From assembly GCF_023701525.1 (NCBI RefSeq), contig NZ_JAMQAW010000002.1:23697-87696 (forward strand): DNA of 64,000 bases, in the 5' to 3' direction. Positions 16,746-24,663 of this stretch are shown here, in pieces. Below the pieces are notes generated by a model. The model worked only from the letters and a program-made list of their open reading frames with translations, did not search any database and was not told where the DNA came from. Numbering within the stretch: position 1 is the first letter of the stretch; each line of letters starts with the position of its first letter. The stretch comes from Streptomyces albipurpureus. GTDB taxonomy: Bacteria > Actinomycetota > Actinomycetes > Streptomycetales > Streptomycetaceae. The position numbers were made by a program, and so were the translations under genes.

Positions 16746-18488
16746 TCACGGCCTGGGCACATTGCGCAGATTGGAACGGGCCATCTGCACCATCCGTCCC
16801 ACCCCGCCATCGAGCACCATCTTGCTGGCGGAGAGGGCGAATCCGGTCACCATGTCCGCACTGATCTTCGGCGGGATGGAGAGGGCGTTGGGGTCGGTCA
16901 CCACATCCACCAGCGCCGGGCCCTTGTGTTTGAAGGCTGCCTTGAGCGCACCCTCGAGCTGTTTCGGCTTCTCCACGCGTACCCCGTAGGCACCTGCTGC
17001 CCGGGCGATCGCCGAGAAATCCGGGTTGACATTGGTTGTTCCGTAGGCGGGCAGTCCCGCTACCAGCATCTCCAACTCCACCATTCCCAGGGAGGAGTTG
17101 TTGAAGAGCACCACCTTCACCGGCAGGTCGTACTGGACGAGGGTGAGGAAGTCCCCCATCAGCATGGAGAATCCGCCGTCGCCGGACATCGAGATGACCT
17201 GGCGATCCCGGTCGATGAACTGGGCACCGATCGCCTGGGGCAGCGCGTTCGCCATCGAACCGTGGCTGAAGGAGCCGATGATTCGCCGCTGCCCGTTGGG
17301 GGAGAGATAGCGGGCCGCCCACACATTGCACATCCCGGTGTCAACGGTGAACACGGCGTCGTCGTCGGCCATGTCATCGAGGACGGAGGCAACGTACTCG
17401 GGGTGGATCGGAATGTGCTTCTCCACCTTGCGGGTGTAGGCCTTGATCACGCCTTCCAGCGCATCCGCGTGCTTCTTCAGCATCTTGTCGAGAAACCTGC
17501 GGTCCGACTTGGCTCGTACCCGTGGGATCAGACAACGCAGTGTCTCCCGTACATCTCCCCAGACGGCGAGATCGAGTTTGGAGCGACGGCCAAGGTGCTC
17601 AGGACGCACATCCACCTGGACGATCTTCACATCGTCCGGCAGAAACGCCTGGTACGGGAAGTCCGTCCCCAAGAGGATCAGCAGATCGCACTCATGGGTG
17701 GCCTCATAGGCCGCGCCGTAGCCGAGCAGCCCGCTCATTCCGACATCGTATGGATTGTCGTACTGAATCCATTCCTTTCCCCGCAGGGCGTGCCCCACCG
17801 GGGACTTCACCCGCTCGGCGAACTCCATCACCTCGGCATGGGCACCCGCGGTGCCGCTGCCGCAGAAGAGGGTCACCCGATCGGCCTCGTCGATCATTCG
17901 GATCAGCTTGTCGATCTCGGTGTCCCCGGGCCGCACCGTGGGCCGTGAGGTGACCAGCGCATGCTCCATGGTCTTCTCCGGAGCGGTCTGCGAGGCGATG
18001 TCTCCCGGCAGGGAGACCACACTGACGCCGCTGCGACCGACCGCGTGCTGAATCGCGGTCTGGAGCAACCGTGGCATCTGCTGGGGGTTGGAGATCAACT
18101 CGCTGTAGTGGGAACACTCCCGGAACAACTGGTCGGGGTGGGTCTCCTGGAAGTAGCCGAGCCCGATCTCACTGGAGGGAATCTGCGAGGCCAGGGCGAG
18201 CACCGGGGCCATCGAGCGGTGGGCGTCATACAGACCGTTGATCAGATGGAGATTGCCGGGTCCGCAGGAACCGGCGCACGCCGCGAGCTTGCCGGTGATC
18301 TGGGCTTCGGCACCGGCCGCGAACGCCGCTGTCTCCTCGTGCCTGACCTGGACCCAGTCGATGGCGGAGTTGCGGCGGATGGCGTCGACGACGGGATTGA
18401 GGCTGTCTCCAACCACTCCATACAGCCGCTGCACACCAGCGCGCACAAGAATGTCGACGAACTGCTCCGCCACGTTCTGCTTGGCCAT
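16746..18488 (-). CDS. poxB: thiamine-diphosphate pyruvate dehydrogenase (quinone)/pyruvate oxidase PoxB-like
   Basis: 580 residues, normal for PoxB. All three TPP-enzyme domains are present: N-terminal TPP domain with the catalytic Glu in VQVRHEETAAFAAG (~46-60), central FAD-type domain (~190-330), and C-terminal TPP domain with GDG...(N) (SMSGDGGFSMLMGDF, then NNSSLGM). The protein would convert pyruvate, FAD and quinone to acetate and CO2 at the membrane, or act on a related 2-oxo acid. The C-terminal ~20 residues, which in E. coli PoxB tether the enzyme to lipid, differ here. Acetolactate synthase is excluded as the first choice because similarity runs to PoxB (RECSHYSELI, TAIQHAVGRSGVSVVSLPGD). 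Confidence 0.88.
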   Translation of the reverse strand: MAKQNVAEQFVDILVRAGVQRLYGVVGDSLNPVVDAIRRNSAIDWVQVRHEETAAFAAGAEAQITGKLAACAGSCGPGNLHLINGLYDAHRSMAPVLALASQIPSSEIGLGYFQETHPDQLFRECSHYSELISNPQQMPRLLQTAIQHAVGRSGVSVVSLPGDIASQTAPEKTMEHALVTSRPTVRPGDTEIDKLIRMIDEADRVTLFCGSGTAGAHAEVMEFAERVKSPVGHALRGKEWIQYDNPYDVGMSGLLGYGAAYEATHECDLLILLGTDFPYQAFLPDDVKIVQVDVRPEHLGRRSKLDLAVWGDVRETLRCLIPRVRAKSDRRFLDKMLKKHADALEGVIKAYTRKVEKHIPIHPEYVASVLDDMADDDAVFTVDTGMCNVWAARYLSPNGQRRIIGSFSHGSMANALPQAIGAQFIDRDRQVISMSGDGGFSMLMGDFLTLVQYDLPVKVVLFNNSSLGMVELEMLVAGLPAYGTTNVNPDFSAIARAAGAYGVRVEKPKQLEGALKAAFKHKGPALVDVVTDPNALSIPPKISADMVTGFALSASKMVLDGGVGRMVQMARSNLRNVPRP

Positions 18489-18598
18489 GGGATGAGCACC
18501 TCTCTACGGCTTTGACGGCCCTCAAGGTCCATCAACCCATGGCTGACGCAGTTCCGCCTCTCAGTGACGTCTGTCCGCGGGTACGCCCGCCCGGCCCC

Positions 18599-20683
18599 TC
18601 AGGTCTCCCAGACGGCGATGGCCGTACGGTCGTCCGCATAGCCCTTCACCCGGATTTGGACGTCGGCGAGAAAGGCCGCAAGGCCGGGCGGCTCCGCGGG
18701 TGCCGCCCAGCGGGAAGCCAACTCACCCGAGCAGGCGGGCTCCGACCGGAGCGGCTCGGCGAAGCCAGGACTACAGAGCAGCAGAGTGTCTCCGGGACGG
18801 GCCACGGACGCACGGAACCGGAAGGGTTCGGCCGGGGGCGGTGGCGGTGCCTCCACAAAGGGCGCCGGCGGCGTCGGAATTCCCAGATCCATCGTGAGCC
18901 GATCACCGCTCGGCGTCTCGGACGGCTCGTCCGCAGACGGAGCCTGCCCCTGCGACCGTGCGGGAACCGTCGAACCGTAGCCGAGTACCGGACCGCCCAC
19001 GGTGGCCTCCGGGCCGGGGAGCACCGGCTCGATGTCCTGCCAGACGCCCTCCCGAAGCCGGAAGAGGCCACCGGGACCAACGCCGAAGTACACCCTGGTA
19101 CGGCATTCGGGATCGGCGGAGAGCAGAAGGCAGCGCAGCCCCACGGTGTACTCATCGGGCTCGGCCCCGGCCTCCAGGGCAGTGGCCCGCAACTTGCCCA
19201 TGCTGCGGTCGGTGAGCCGGTGCAGTCCGGACTTGAGAGCGCCGCGACGCCCCGCCCTGATGTCCTCCGAGAGCCGAGCGTGACTCCGGCCCACGGCTCC
19301 GCCGATCCAGCGACAGGCGTCGGAGGCGGCACGGTACGAACCGTCGACCCCCCTGGCACCACTGGCGACCGCAACGAGCACCAGGGCCGCCATGCCCGTA
19401 CCGAATCGGGCCGTCAGCAGTGCATCACGCCTCGCCTCGCCCCGATAGCGCGCGGAGTCCCCTCGTACGGACGCCGCCCGCAGGGTGTACGAGCCGTAGC
19501 GGGCGCCGTCCAGAACCGTGTCGGCGATGAGCTGGCCGAGACCCTCGGGGGTGGCGACGGGGAGCGTGGTGGGCTCGGGGTCGTAGGTCGGCGGACGGTC
19601 ACCGACATATCCGGTACGGGGTCGCGAAGGGCCGGTGGCTCCCGGACCGGGAGGCCTGGCGAAGGCGGGTGGCACAGCGGGTCGCTGCGGGGCGTCGGAC
19701 GGCGGCGTCCGAGGTGGCGCCTGGGGCGGTTGGGGAGCCGGGGGTTGGGGTGGTTCCGCCGGTGGGGGCTCCATCGCTGGAACGGGCGGATGGACGGGGG
19801 GTGGCGGATGGGACTCAGGGAGGGGAGGTTCCCAGGGCGCACGGGGGCGCGGTAGCGATGGCGGCTCAGTCGGGTGCGCCGCTACCGGGGGCGTGCTGGG
19901 CGGCTGGGGCTGACCGGGCCCAGCGGGCTGCTCCGTTCGATGCGGTGCGGCGGGCTCGGGGGGTTGGGGGGCGTGCAGTGGCGGGGTGGAGGGCGCGACG
20001 GGTCCGCGCGGCCGGAGTGGTGGGGTGGAGTTGGGAGCCCGTTCGGAGAGATGGAACGGGCCGGAACCACTGGGGCCGCCGGTACCACCGGTGCTCCCAC
20101 TACTGCCGGGGAGGTCCTTACTCGCGGTGCTGCCGGTGTTTTCAGTGCTGCCGGTGCTGCCGGTGCTGTCAGAGCTATCGGTGCTGTTGATGCTGTTGAT
20201 GCCCCGGGAACTATCGATGTCGTATGGAATGCCGTTACCTTCTACAGATTTGGCTGATACTGATCGCTCGTCGGCACCCGATCCAGATGCCGACGAGGAC
20301 TGAGCCGACTCATCGGCTGAGCTGTCCCGCCCTTTCGCCGGTCGGCTGGCGGAGGGCGTCGGGGCGCCAAGGGGTGACTGCTCACCCTCGACCTGCCGGA
20401 ACCGCGCTCCTTCACCGCCCTGCCCGCCCGTCCCCTTCTGTTTGGTTTGCTCGGTTTGCCCATCCGCGAGGTCCTGGGTGTCCGCAGGGTTCGACTCCCA
20501 CCATGCCTCCGGGTCCCCAGGGACGGGAGCCGCCCTGGGGTCCGGTATGGACGGCGTCACCGCGTCCGAGGCTTCGTCGAAACGGCTGTCGAGGGTGTCG
20601 TCCGAACGCGTCGTCGGTCCCGTGTCTGGCGTGGACTCGTCGTACAGCCGGTTCCACCACTCATCTTCGGCCTGCTGGCTCAT
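18599..20683 (-). CDS. large low-complexity protein with degenerate PP2C-like C-terminal domain
   Basis: 694 residues from the ATG after AAGGG (a GTG five codons upstream lacks a ribosome-binding site). Residues 1-90 are acidic with paired Trp (EDEWWNRLYDES, EAWWESNP); ~150-200 is a Ser/Thr/Gly repeat; ~200-370 is Pro-rich (QPPAPQPPQAPPRTPP); the last ~290 residues resemble a PP2C Ser/Thr phosphatase. The usual acidic metal ligands are mostly missing: the VADGxGG loop reads VAVASG and the LxxxSDG loop reads LLLCSPGFAE, although RGDSARYRGEARRDA and DDRTAIAV near the ends are retained. It may be a pseudophosphatase that binds phosphoproteins rather than hydrolysing. Probably cytoplasmic; no signal peptide. 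Confidence 0.75.
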   Translation of the reverse strand: MSQQAEDEWWNRLYDESTPDTGPTTRSDDTLDSRFDEASDAVTPSIPDPRAAPVPGDPEAWWESNPADTQDLADGQTEQTKQKGTGGQGGEGARFRQVEGEQSPLGAPTPSASRPAKGRDSSADESAQSSSASGSGADERSVSAKSVEGNGIPYDIDSSRGINSINSTDSSDSTGSTGSTENTGSTASKDLPGSSGSTGGTGGPSGSGPFHLSERAPNSTPPLRPRGPVAPSTPPLHAPQPPEPAAPHRTEQPAGPGQPQPPSTPPVAAHPTEPPSLPRPRAPWEPPLPESHPPPPVHPPVPAMEPPPAEPPQPPAPQPPQAPPRTPPSDAPQRPAVPPAFARPPGPGATGPSRPRTGYVGDRPPTYDPEPTTLPVATPEGLGQLIADTVLDGARYGSYTLRAASVRGDSARYRGEARRDALLTARFGTGMAALVLVAVASGARGVDGSYRAASDACRWIGGAVGRSHARLSEDIRAGRRGALKSGLHRLTDRSMGKLRATALEAGAEPDEYTVGLRCLLLSADPECRTRVYFGVGPGGLFRLREGVWQDIEPVLPGPEATVGGPVLGYGSTVPARSQGQAPSADEPSETPSGDRLTMDLGIPTPPAPFVEAPPPPPAEPFRFRASVARPGDTLLLCSPGFAEPLRSEPACSGELASRWAAPAEPPGLAAFLADVQIRVKGYADDRTAIAVWET
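20125..20201. repeat. coding minisatellite (GCTGCCGGT-type)
   Basis: Imperfect repeats of GCTGCCGGT / GCTGTTGAT encode the Ser-Thr-Gly/Asn-Ser repeat in the middle of the PP2C-like protein. The period is a multiple of three, so copy-number changes would keep the frame. Confidence 0.7.
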
Positions 20684-21008
20684 GCCCTTATTGTCCACAG
20701 TGAGGGCCGCATGAGAATGGGGCTTTCCGAAAAGCTATAAGCACCAACAGACCGATGCGGTAAGCCGATTCACCCTCTGATCCGGCCAAGACCCACTACA
20801 CCTCGGTATGCCCATCCTCGATCGAATCCGGCAGATGTCGGCATATGCGCAGCACCCCATGGGGCGACTGGTGTTGGCGTGTCTCTGTAGTGGCCAAGTG
20901 AAGGATGGTGCATGGATGATGTGCCTGGCGTGAACACGCCGTGGCCGTTTTCCGCCACTGAAGCAGGGGAAGTGCAGGCCCTGGAGGTCTGGTGCTGGAA
21001 GGGGTCGG

Positions 21009-22256
21009 GTGCTCGGAGCTATAGGTCTCGATGAGGGACAGGAATCCGCCTACCGTGCTCTGGTCGCGCTGGGGGCGGCAGAGGTATCCGAACTGGCGCG
21101 CCGACTGGCGCTGCCGGAGACCGAAATGGAACGGGCCCTGCGTCGGTTGGAGCAACACGGTCTGGCCGCTCAGTCCTCAGCGCGCACGGGGCGATGGGTG
21201 GCCGCGCCGCCGGGGGTCGCGCTGGGCGCGCTCCTGACCGAGCAGCGCAATCAGTTGGAGCGGGCGGAGTTGGCCGCGGCGATGCTGGCGCGCCAGTTCC
21301 GTGCGGAGGCCACCACACCCGCGGTGCACGATCTTGTGGAGGTGGTGACGGGCGGAAGCGCGGTGACCCACCGTTTCGCGCAACTCAGACTGGGCGCGGT
21401 GAACGAGGTATGCGCTCTGGTCACCGATGTACATCAGATCCCCGCCGATGCGGAGCACCCGTGCGGCCCCGACCGGGATGACGGTCTGCACCGGATCGCA
21501 GGCCCGGGTGTCGATCAGACCGCCGGCCCCAAGGCGGGCCACGGCGTGCGCCATGACAAGGTCGTACCGCATGGCTCGGCCTGCGGCGAGGACACAGCCG
21601 GCCACCCGCCCTCGTCCTCATCTGCCGCCCCGTCCGCTGGGCCTGGCTGGAGCTGCGAGGCCCCGGTGGAAGGGGAGGCGGAAGCGGCTGCCGAGGACCT
21701 GGTCGACGGCGAGGAGGGCCTGGCGCCACCCTGCGGGTTCAGCCATCGGATGGTGGTGGCACGTGAGGCTCTCTCCGCTGCTGGCGGCGTGGCTAGGGTC
21801 ACCTCTGCCCTCGCCCGGGGTGAACGCATCCGGGTGGCGGACGAGGTACCGACCCGACTGGTCATCGCCGACCGAGCCGTCGCCATGGTCCCCCTGACCG
21901 CGCACGGCGGCGACCCCGCGGCCCTGGTCGTCCACGGCAGCGGTCTCTTGGAGTCCCTGAGCTGCCTCTTCGAGGCGGTCTGGCGGGAGGCACTGCCCCT
22001 GCGGCTGGGTGTGGGCGCAACCGCCGGTGGTTTTGAGGAGGCTACCGCCGGTCCGGACGTCACCGATCTGGAGATCCTCTCGCTGCTGCTCGCGGGGATG
22101 ACGGACGCGCGGGTGGCCAAGCAGTTGGATCTGGGGCTGCGGACGGTGCAGCGCAGGGTGAAGGGCCTGATGGAACTCACGGGAGTGGCGACCCGGCTCC
22201 AGTTGGGCTGGCACGCCTATGCCAAGGGGTGGGTGGCGCGGGATCTCGGGGAGTGA
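21009..22256 (+). CDS. LuxR-type regulator with TrmB-like N-terminal helix-turn-helix and unusual internal insert
   Basis: 415 residues. GTG start behind GGAAGGGG. N-terminal winged helix (~5-75: LDEGQESAYRALVALGAAEV, RALRRLEQHGLAAQSSARTG) as in TrmB-type regulators, central sensor region, and a C-terminal LuxR helix-turn-helix (~345-405: TDLEILSLLLAGMTDARVAK, LGLRTVQRRVKGLMELTGV). Between VTDVHQIPADAE (~145) and FSHRMVVAREAL (~245) lie about 100 residues rich in Gly, Pro, Ser and His that do not resemble the compact homologues I know, where these two blocks are joined by ~20 residues. The frame is intact. It is divergent from the PP2C-like gene; target unknown. Confidence 0.8.
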   Translation: MLGAIGLDEGQESAYRALVALGAAEVSELARRLALPETEMERALRRLEQHGLAAQSSARTGRWVAAPPGVALGALLTEQRNQLERAELAAAMLARQFRAEATTPAVHDLVEVVTGGSAVTHRFAQLRLGAVNEVCALVTDVHQIPADAEHPCGPDRDDGLHRIAGPGVDQTAGPKAGHGVRHDKVVPHGSACGEDTAGHPPSSSSAAPSAGPGWSCEAPVEGEAEAAAEDLVDGEEGLAPPCGFSHRMVVAREALSAAGGVARVTSALARGERIRVADEVPTRLVIADRAVAMVPLTAHGGDPAALVVHGSGLLESLSCLFEAVWREALPLRLGVGATAGGFEEATAGPDVTDLEILSLLLAGMTDARVAKQLDLGLRTVQRRVKGLMELTGVATRLQLGWHAYAKGWVARDLGE

Positions 22257-22358
22257 CCACCGCGGCGTCCCAGCCCTCGAACCCTTCGGAGGGTCGCCTC
22301 AGGGCCCGGCGGAACGGTGCGACCTGCGGGAACGGCCCCGATACCGCACCCTTGGCAG

Positions 22359-22841
22359 ATGGGCGTGTGGCAGTTGCTGCTGGTCGGCCTGGTGATGTCG
22401 CTGGGCCTCGTCGGGGTGATGGTTCCTGGTGTTCCGGGGAGGTGGCTCGTCTGGGCGGCGATGCTCTGGTGGTCGCTGCATGAGCAGTCGGGCTTGGCCT
22501 GGGTGCTGCTGGTTGCCTCGACGGCGGTGCTTCTGATCGATCAGGTGGTGATGTGGCTCCTACCGCCGCGCAGACTGCGGGGGGTGGGCATCACCAGACG
22601 GATGGCGGTGTTCGCCGGTGTGGGCGCGGTAGTCGGCTTCTTCCTGGTGCCGGTGGTGGGTGCGGTGCCGGGGTTCATCGGGGGAATCTACGGCTCGGAG
22701 CGACAGCGCCTCGGGGGCCACGGCCAGGCGATGGCATCCACCCGGACGGTGATGCGGGCGGCGGGGGCCAGTGTGCTGGTGGAGCTGTTCGGGTGCCTGC
22801 TGGTGGTGGGCGCCTGGCTGGGCGCGATCATCTGGGGCTGA
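22359..22841 (+). CDS. DUF456-family integral membrane protein
   Basis: 160 residues with about four hydrophobic segments: ~5-30 (LLLVGLVMSLGLVGVMVPGV), ~48-70 (WVLLVASTAVLLIDQVVMWL), ~80-115 (MAVFAGVGAVVGFFLVPVVG) and ~135-158 (SVLVELFGCLLVVGAWLGAI). The PGVPG loop and the glycine-rich GAVVGFFL...PGFIGGIYG segment are typical of DUF456. Function unknown. I start at the ATG giving MGVWQLLLVG because the upstream frame adds a non-hydrophobic, non-conserved tail. Confidence 0.82.
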   Translation: MGVWQLLLVGLVMSLGLVGVMVPGVPGRWLVWAAMLWWSLHEQSGLAWVLLVASTAVLLIDQVVMWLLPPRRLRGVGITRRMAVFAGVGAVVGFFLVPVVGAVPGFIGGIYGSERQRLGGHGQAMASTRTVMRAAGASVLVELFGCLLVVGAWLGAIIWG

Positions 22842-22869
22842 CTCCGGATGGCCGACTGCGGTGCTGCGT

Positions 22870-22914
22870 ACCCGGGCCCGGGTCTCTGAGGCCTGCGCGG
22901 GGGAAGCGCTTCCC
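22870..22914. terminator. pair of perfect palindromes between convergent genes
   Basis: ACCCGGGCCCGGGT (22870-22883) and GGGAAGCGCTTCCC (22901-22914) are both perfect 14-bp palindromes, 17 bp apart, between the DUF456 and rsgA 3' ends. They may work as terminators, though with no loop they would have to fold as shorter stems. Confidence 0.45.
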
Positions 22915-22975
22915 GGATGCGAAGGTGCGGCGGGTCGAGGCATCACGGCCCCCACCCGCCGCGCCCCATCGGGCC

Positions 22976-24097
22976 CTACCTCACCCGGCCGCGCTTGGCT
23001 TCCATCGCCGCCCGTCCCTCCGCGTGCTTGCGGCGCCAGTCCCTGCGGATCTCGGCACGCAGCCGAGCGTCGGTCTTGGCGACGATGTACTGGTTCTCCC
23101 GCAGTAGCTTGCGGTAGCTCTCCAGCCGGCGTTCCGGCAGCGAGCCATCCGCGACGGCCGCCCGCACGGCGCAGCCTGGCTCCGTCTCATGGGCACAGTC
23201 GTGGAAGCGGCACCTGCGGGAGAGCTCCTCGATCTCCGAGAAGACCTGTCCCACCCCGGTCTGCGCATCCCAGAGCCCCACTCCTCGCAACCCCGGAGTG
23301 TCGATGAGCACTCCACCTCCGGGCAGGGCGAGGAGGTTACGGGTGGTCGTGGTGTGCCGCCCCTTGCCGTCGACGTCACGGGCCGCCCGCACTTCCATCA
23401 CCTCCTCGCCGGTAAGGGCGTTGGCGAGGGTGGACTTCCCCGCCCCGGAGACCCCGAGCAGCACGCTCGTACCGCTGGCGACAACGGCCGCGAGGACATC
23501 CATCCCGGCGCCGCTCATCGAGCTGACGGGGAGCACCTGCACGCCGGGGGCTGCGGTCTCCACATCCTGGACGAGATACGACAGGCCGGTCGCATCCGGC
23601 ACCAGATCCGCCTTGGTCAGCACGATGACGGGCTGGGCACCACTCTCCCAGGCAAGGGCGAGAAAGCGCTCGATGCGCCCGAGATCCAGTTCGACGGCCA
23701 GGGAGACCGCGATGATCGCATGGTCCACATTGGCCGCGAGGATCTGCCCCTCGGACCGTTTGGACGAGGTGGAGCGGACGAACGCGGTACGGCGCGGCAG
23801 ATACGAGCGGACGAAACGGGGGTCGCCATGGAGGTCGACGGCGGCCCAGTCCCCGGTGCAGATCACCCGCAGTGGGTCGTGGGGGGTGACAAAGGCCGTG
23901 TCGGCCCGGACGGTGCCCTCAGCGGTGATCACATCGCAGTGCCCGCGATCCACACGTACGACCCGGCCGGGCACCAGGCCCTGCTCGGCGTGGGGAGCGA
24001 ACTCGGCCGCCCAGTGCCCATCCCAGCCGTAGGCGGCGAGGAAGGGGGGCGCGGCGGTGGCATCGGATGAGGAGCGTGGTGAAGAGGAGAGTGACAA
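22976..24097 (-). CDS. rsgA: ribosome small subunit-dependent GTPase A
   Basis: 373 residues. RsgA checks late maturation of the 30S subunit. The GTPase motifs are in the circularly permuted order of the family: TKAD (G4, ~165), then GVSGAGKST (G1, ~215) and DTPGLRG (G3, ~265). An OB-fold precedes (residues ~35-100) and a C-terminal zinc-binding region shows C-x-FHDC-x-H-x5-C (CRFHDCAHETEPGCAV). The TTG start is chosen because homology begins nearby and GAAGGG lies six bases ahead; upstream in-frame sequence is non-coding in character. The ribosome-binding site sits inside CCCTTCGAAGGG, and a 24-codon ORF lies just upstream on the same strand, so translation may be controlled. Confidence 0.92.
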   Translation of the reverse strand: MSLSSSPRSSSDATAAPPFLAAYGWDGHWAAEFAPHAEQGLVPGRVVRVDRGHCDVITAEGTVRADTAFVTPHDPLRVICTGDWAAVDLHGDPRFVRSYLPRRTAFVRSTSSKRSEGQILAANVDHAIIAVSLAVELDLGRIERFLALAWESGAQPVIVLTKADLVPDATGLSYLVQDVETAAPGVQVLPVSSMSGAGMDVLAAVVASGTSVLLGVSGAGKSTLANALTGEEVMEVRAARDVDGKGRHTTTTRNLLALPGGGVLIDTPGLRGVGLWDAQTGVGQVFSEIEELSRRCRFHDCAHETEPGCAVRAAVADGSLPERRLESYRKLLRENQYIVAKTDARLRAEIRRDWRRKHAEGRAAMEAKRGRVR

Positions 24098-24100
24098 GGG

Positions 24101-24141
24101 AAACCCTTCGAAGGGCGGCCCCGGCGGCGCGCTCAGCGCGC
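24101..24141 (-). promoter_or_regulatory. hairpins over the rsgA translation start
   Basis: Two palindromes separate the 24-codon ORF from rsgA: CCCTTCGAAGGG (24104-24115), whose right half is the likely rsgA Shine-Dalgarno, and GCGCGC-TCA-GCGCGC (24127-24141). Either could hold or release the start site depending on ribosome movement over the short ORF. Confidence 0.4.
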
Positions 24142-24156
24142 GAAGTCGTCTAGGTG

Positions 24157-24231
24157 CTAGCCGGAGACCGCAGGGGGGATGGAGAAGATGAACTCCTGAA
24201 TGCGGGCAGCGCCCGTCACCATGACAGTCAT
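24157..24231 (-). CDS. 24-residue peptide, leader or small bioactive peptide
   Basis: A short ORF with an exceptionally strong ribosome-binding site: AGGAGGTGAGG, complementary to the 16S tail over GGAGGTGA, eight bases before the ATG (or five before a TTG one codon upstream). The peptide starts MTVMVTGAAR, continues with IQEFIFS and ends IPPAVSG. It is too hydrophobic and short for a domain; it has no Cys run. It ends 59 bp before the rsgA start on the same strand, with hairpins between, suggesting a regulatory leader; the Pro-Pro near its end is a possible ribosome-pausing site. Alternatively it is a precursor peptide exported by the divergent MATE protein. I recognise no family. Confidence 0.5.
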   Translation of the reverse strand: MTVMVTGAARIQEFIFSIPPAVSG

Positions 24232-24663
24232 CAATGTCCTCACCTCCTGCTTCCTGCTGCTTGACCGAGCGATTCGCCATCCCGGGACACCACACATGAC
24301 TCCATCCCGGTGGAACGGGAAAACACTAACTCCCCCCGAGACCGCACACCAGCGTTTTTGTCTCGGCCGGTCAGGGCTGCTGGTCGGGCCCACCCAGTCG
24401 AGCGGTTCGACTCCCCGTATGACCTGGCGTAGAGCGGTGGTCACCGCTGTGGATTCGCCGTGGGCCATCCGCGTGCCCGCTACCTGGCGCGCGTGGCGAC
24501 GGCGCACTACCGAGTGGTTGTCTCCTCCACTCCGGGCACTGACCGGGCGGGCCACGCCGGAGCGTTCACAGCCGTCGCGAGGCCTTGGCCCGAAAGTACT
24601 CGCCCAACCGTTCGATACGACTATGAAGGAATCTCCCCGTCCACCGGAGAGAAACGGCGGCCA
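24232..24663. other. divergent intergenic region rsgA leader/MATE
   Basis: 432 bp. Frames here are non-coding in character. It must contain the promoter for the peptide-rsgA transcript and that of the exporter gene; no clear consensus was seen by eye. Confidence 0.4.

Noticed and set aside
21177..21605. 142-codon leftward frame antisense to the LuxR-type gene
   Set aside because: It has a smooth composition in part but continues as the mirror of conserved regulator sequence; treated as a hint of inversion, not as a gene.
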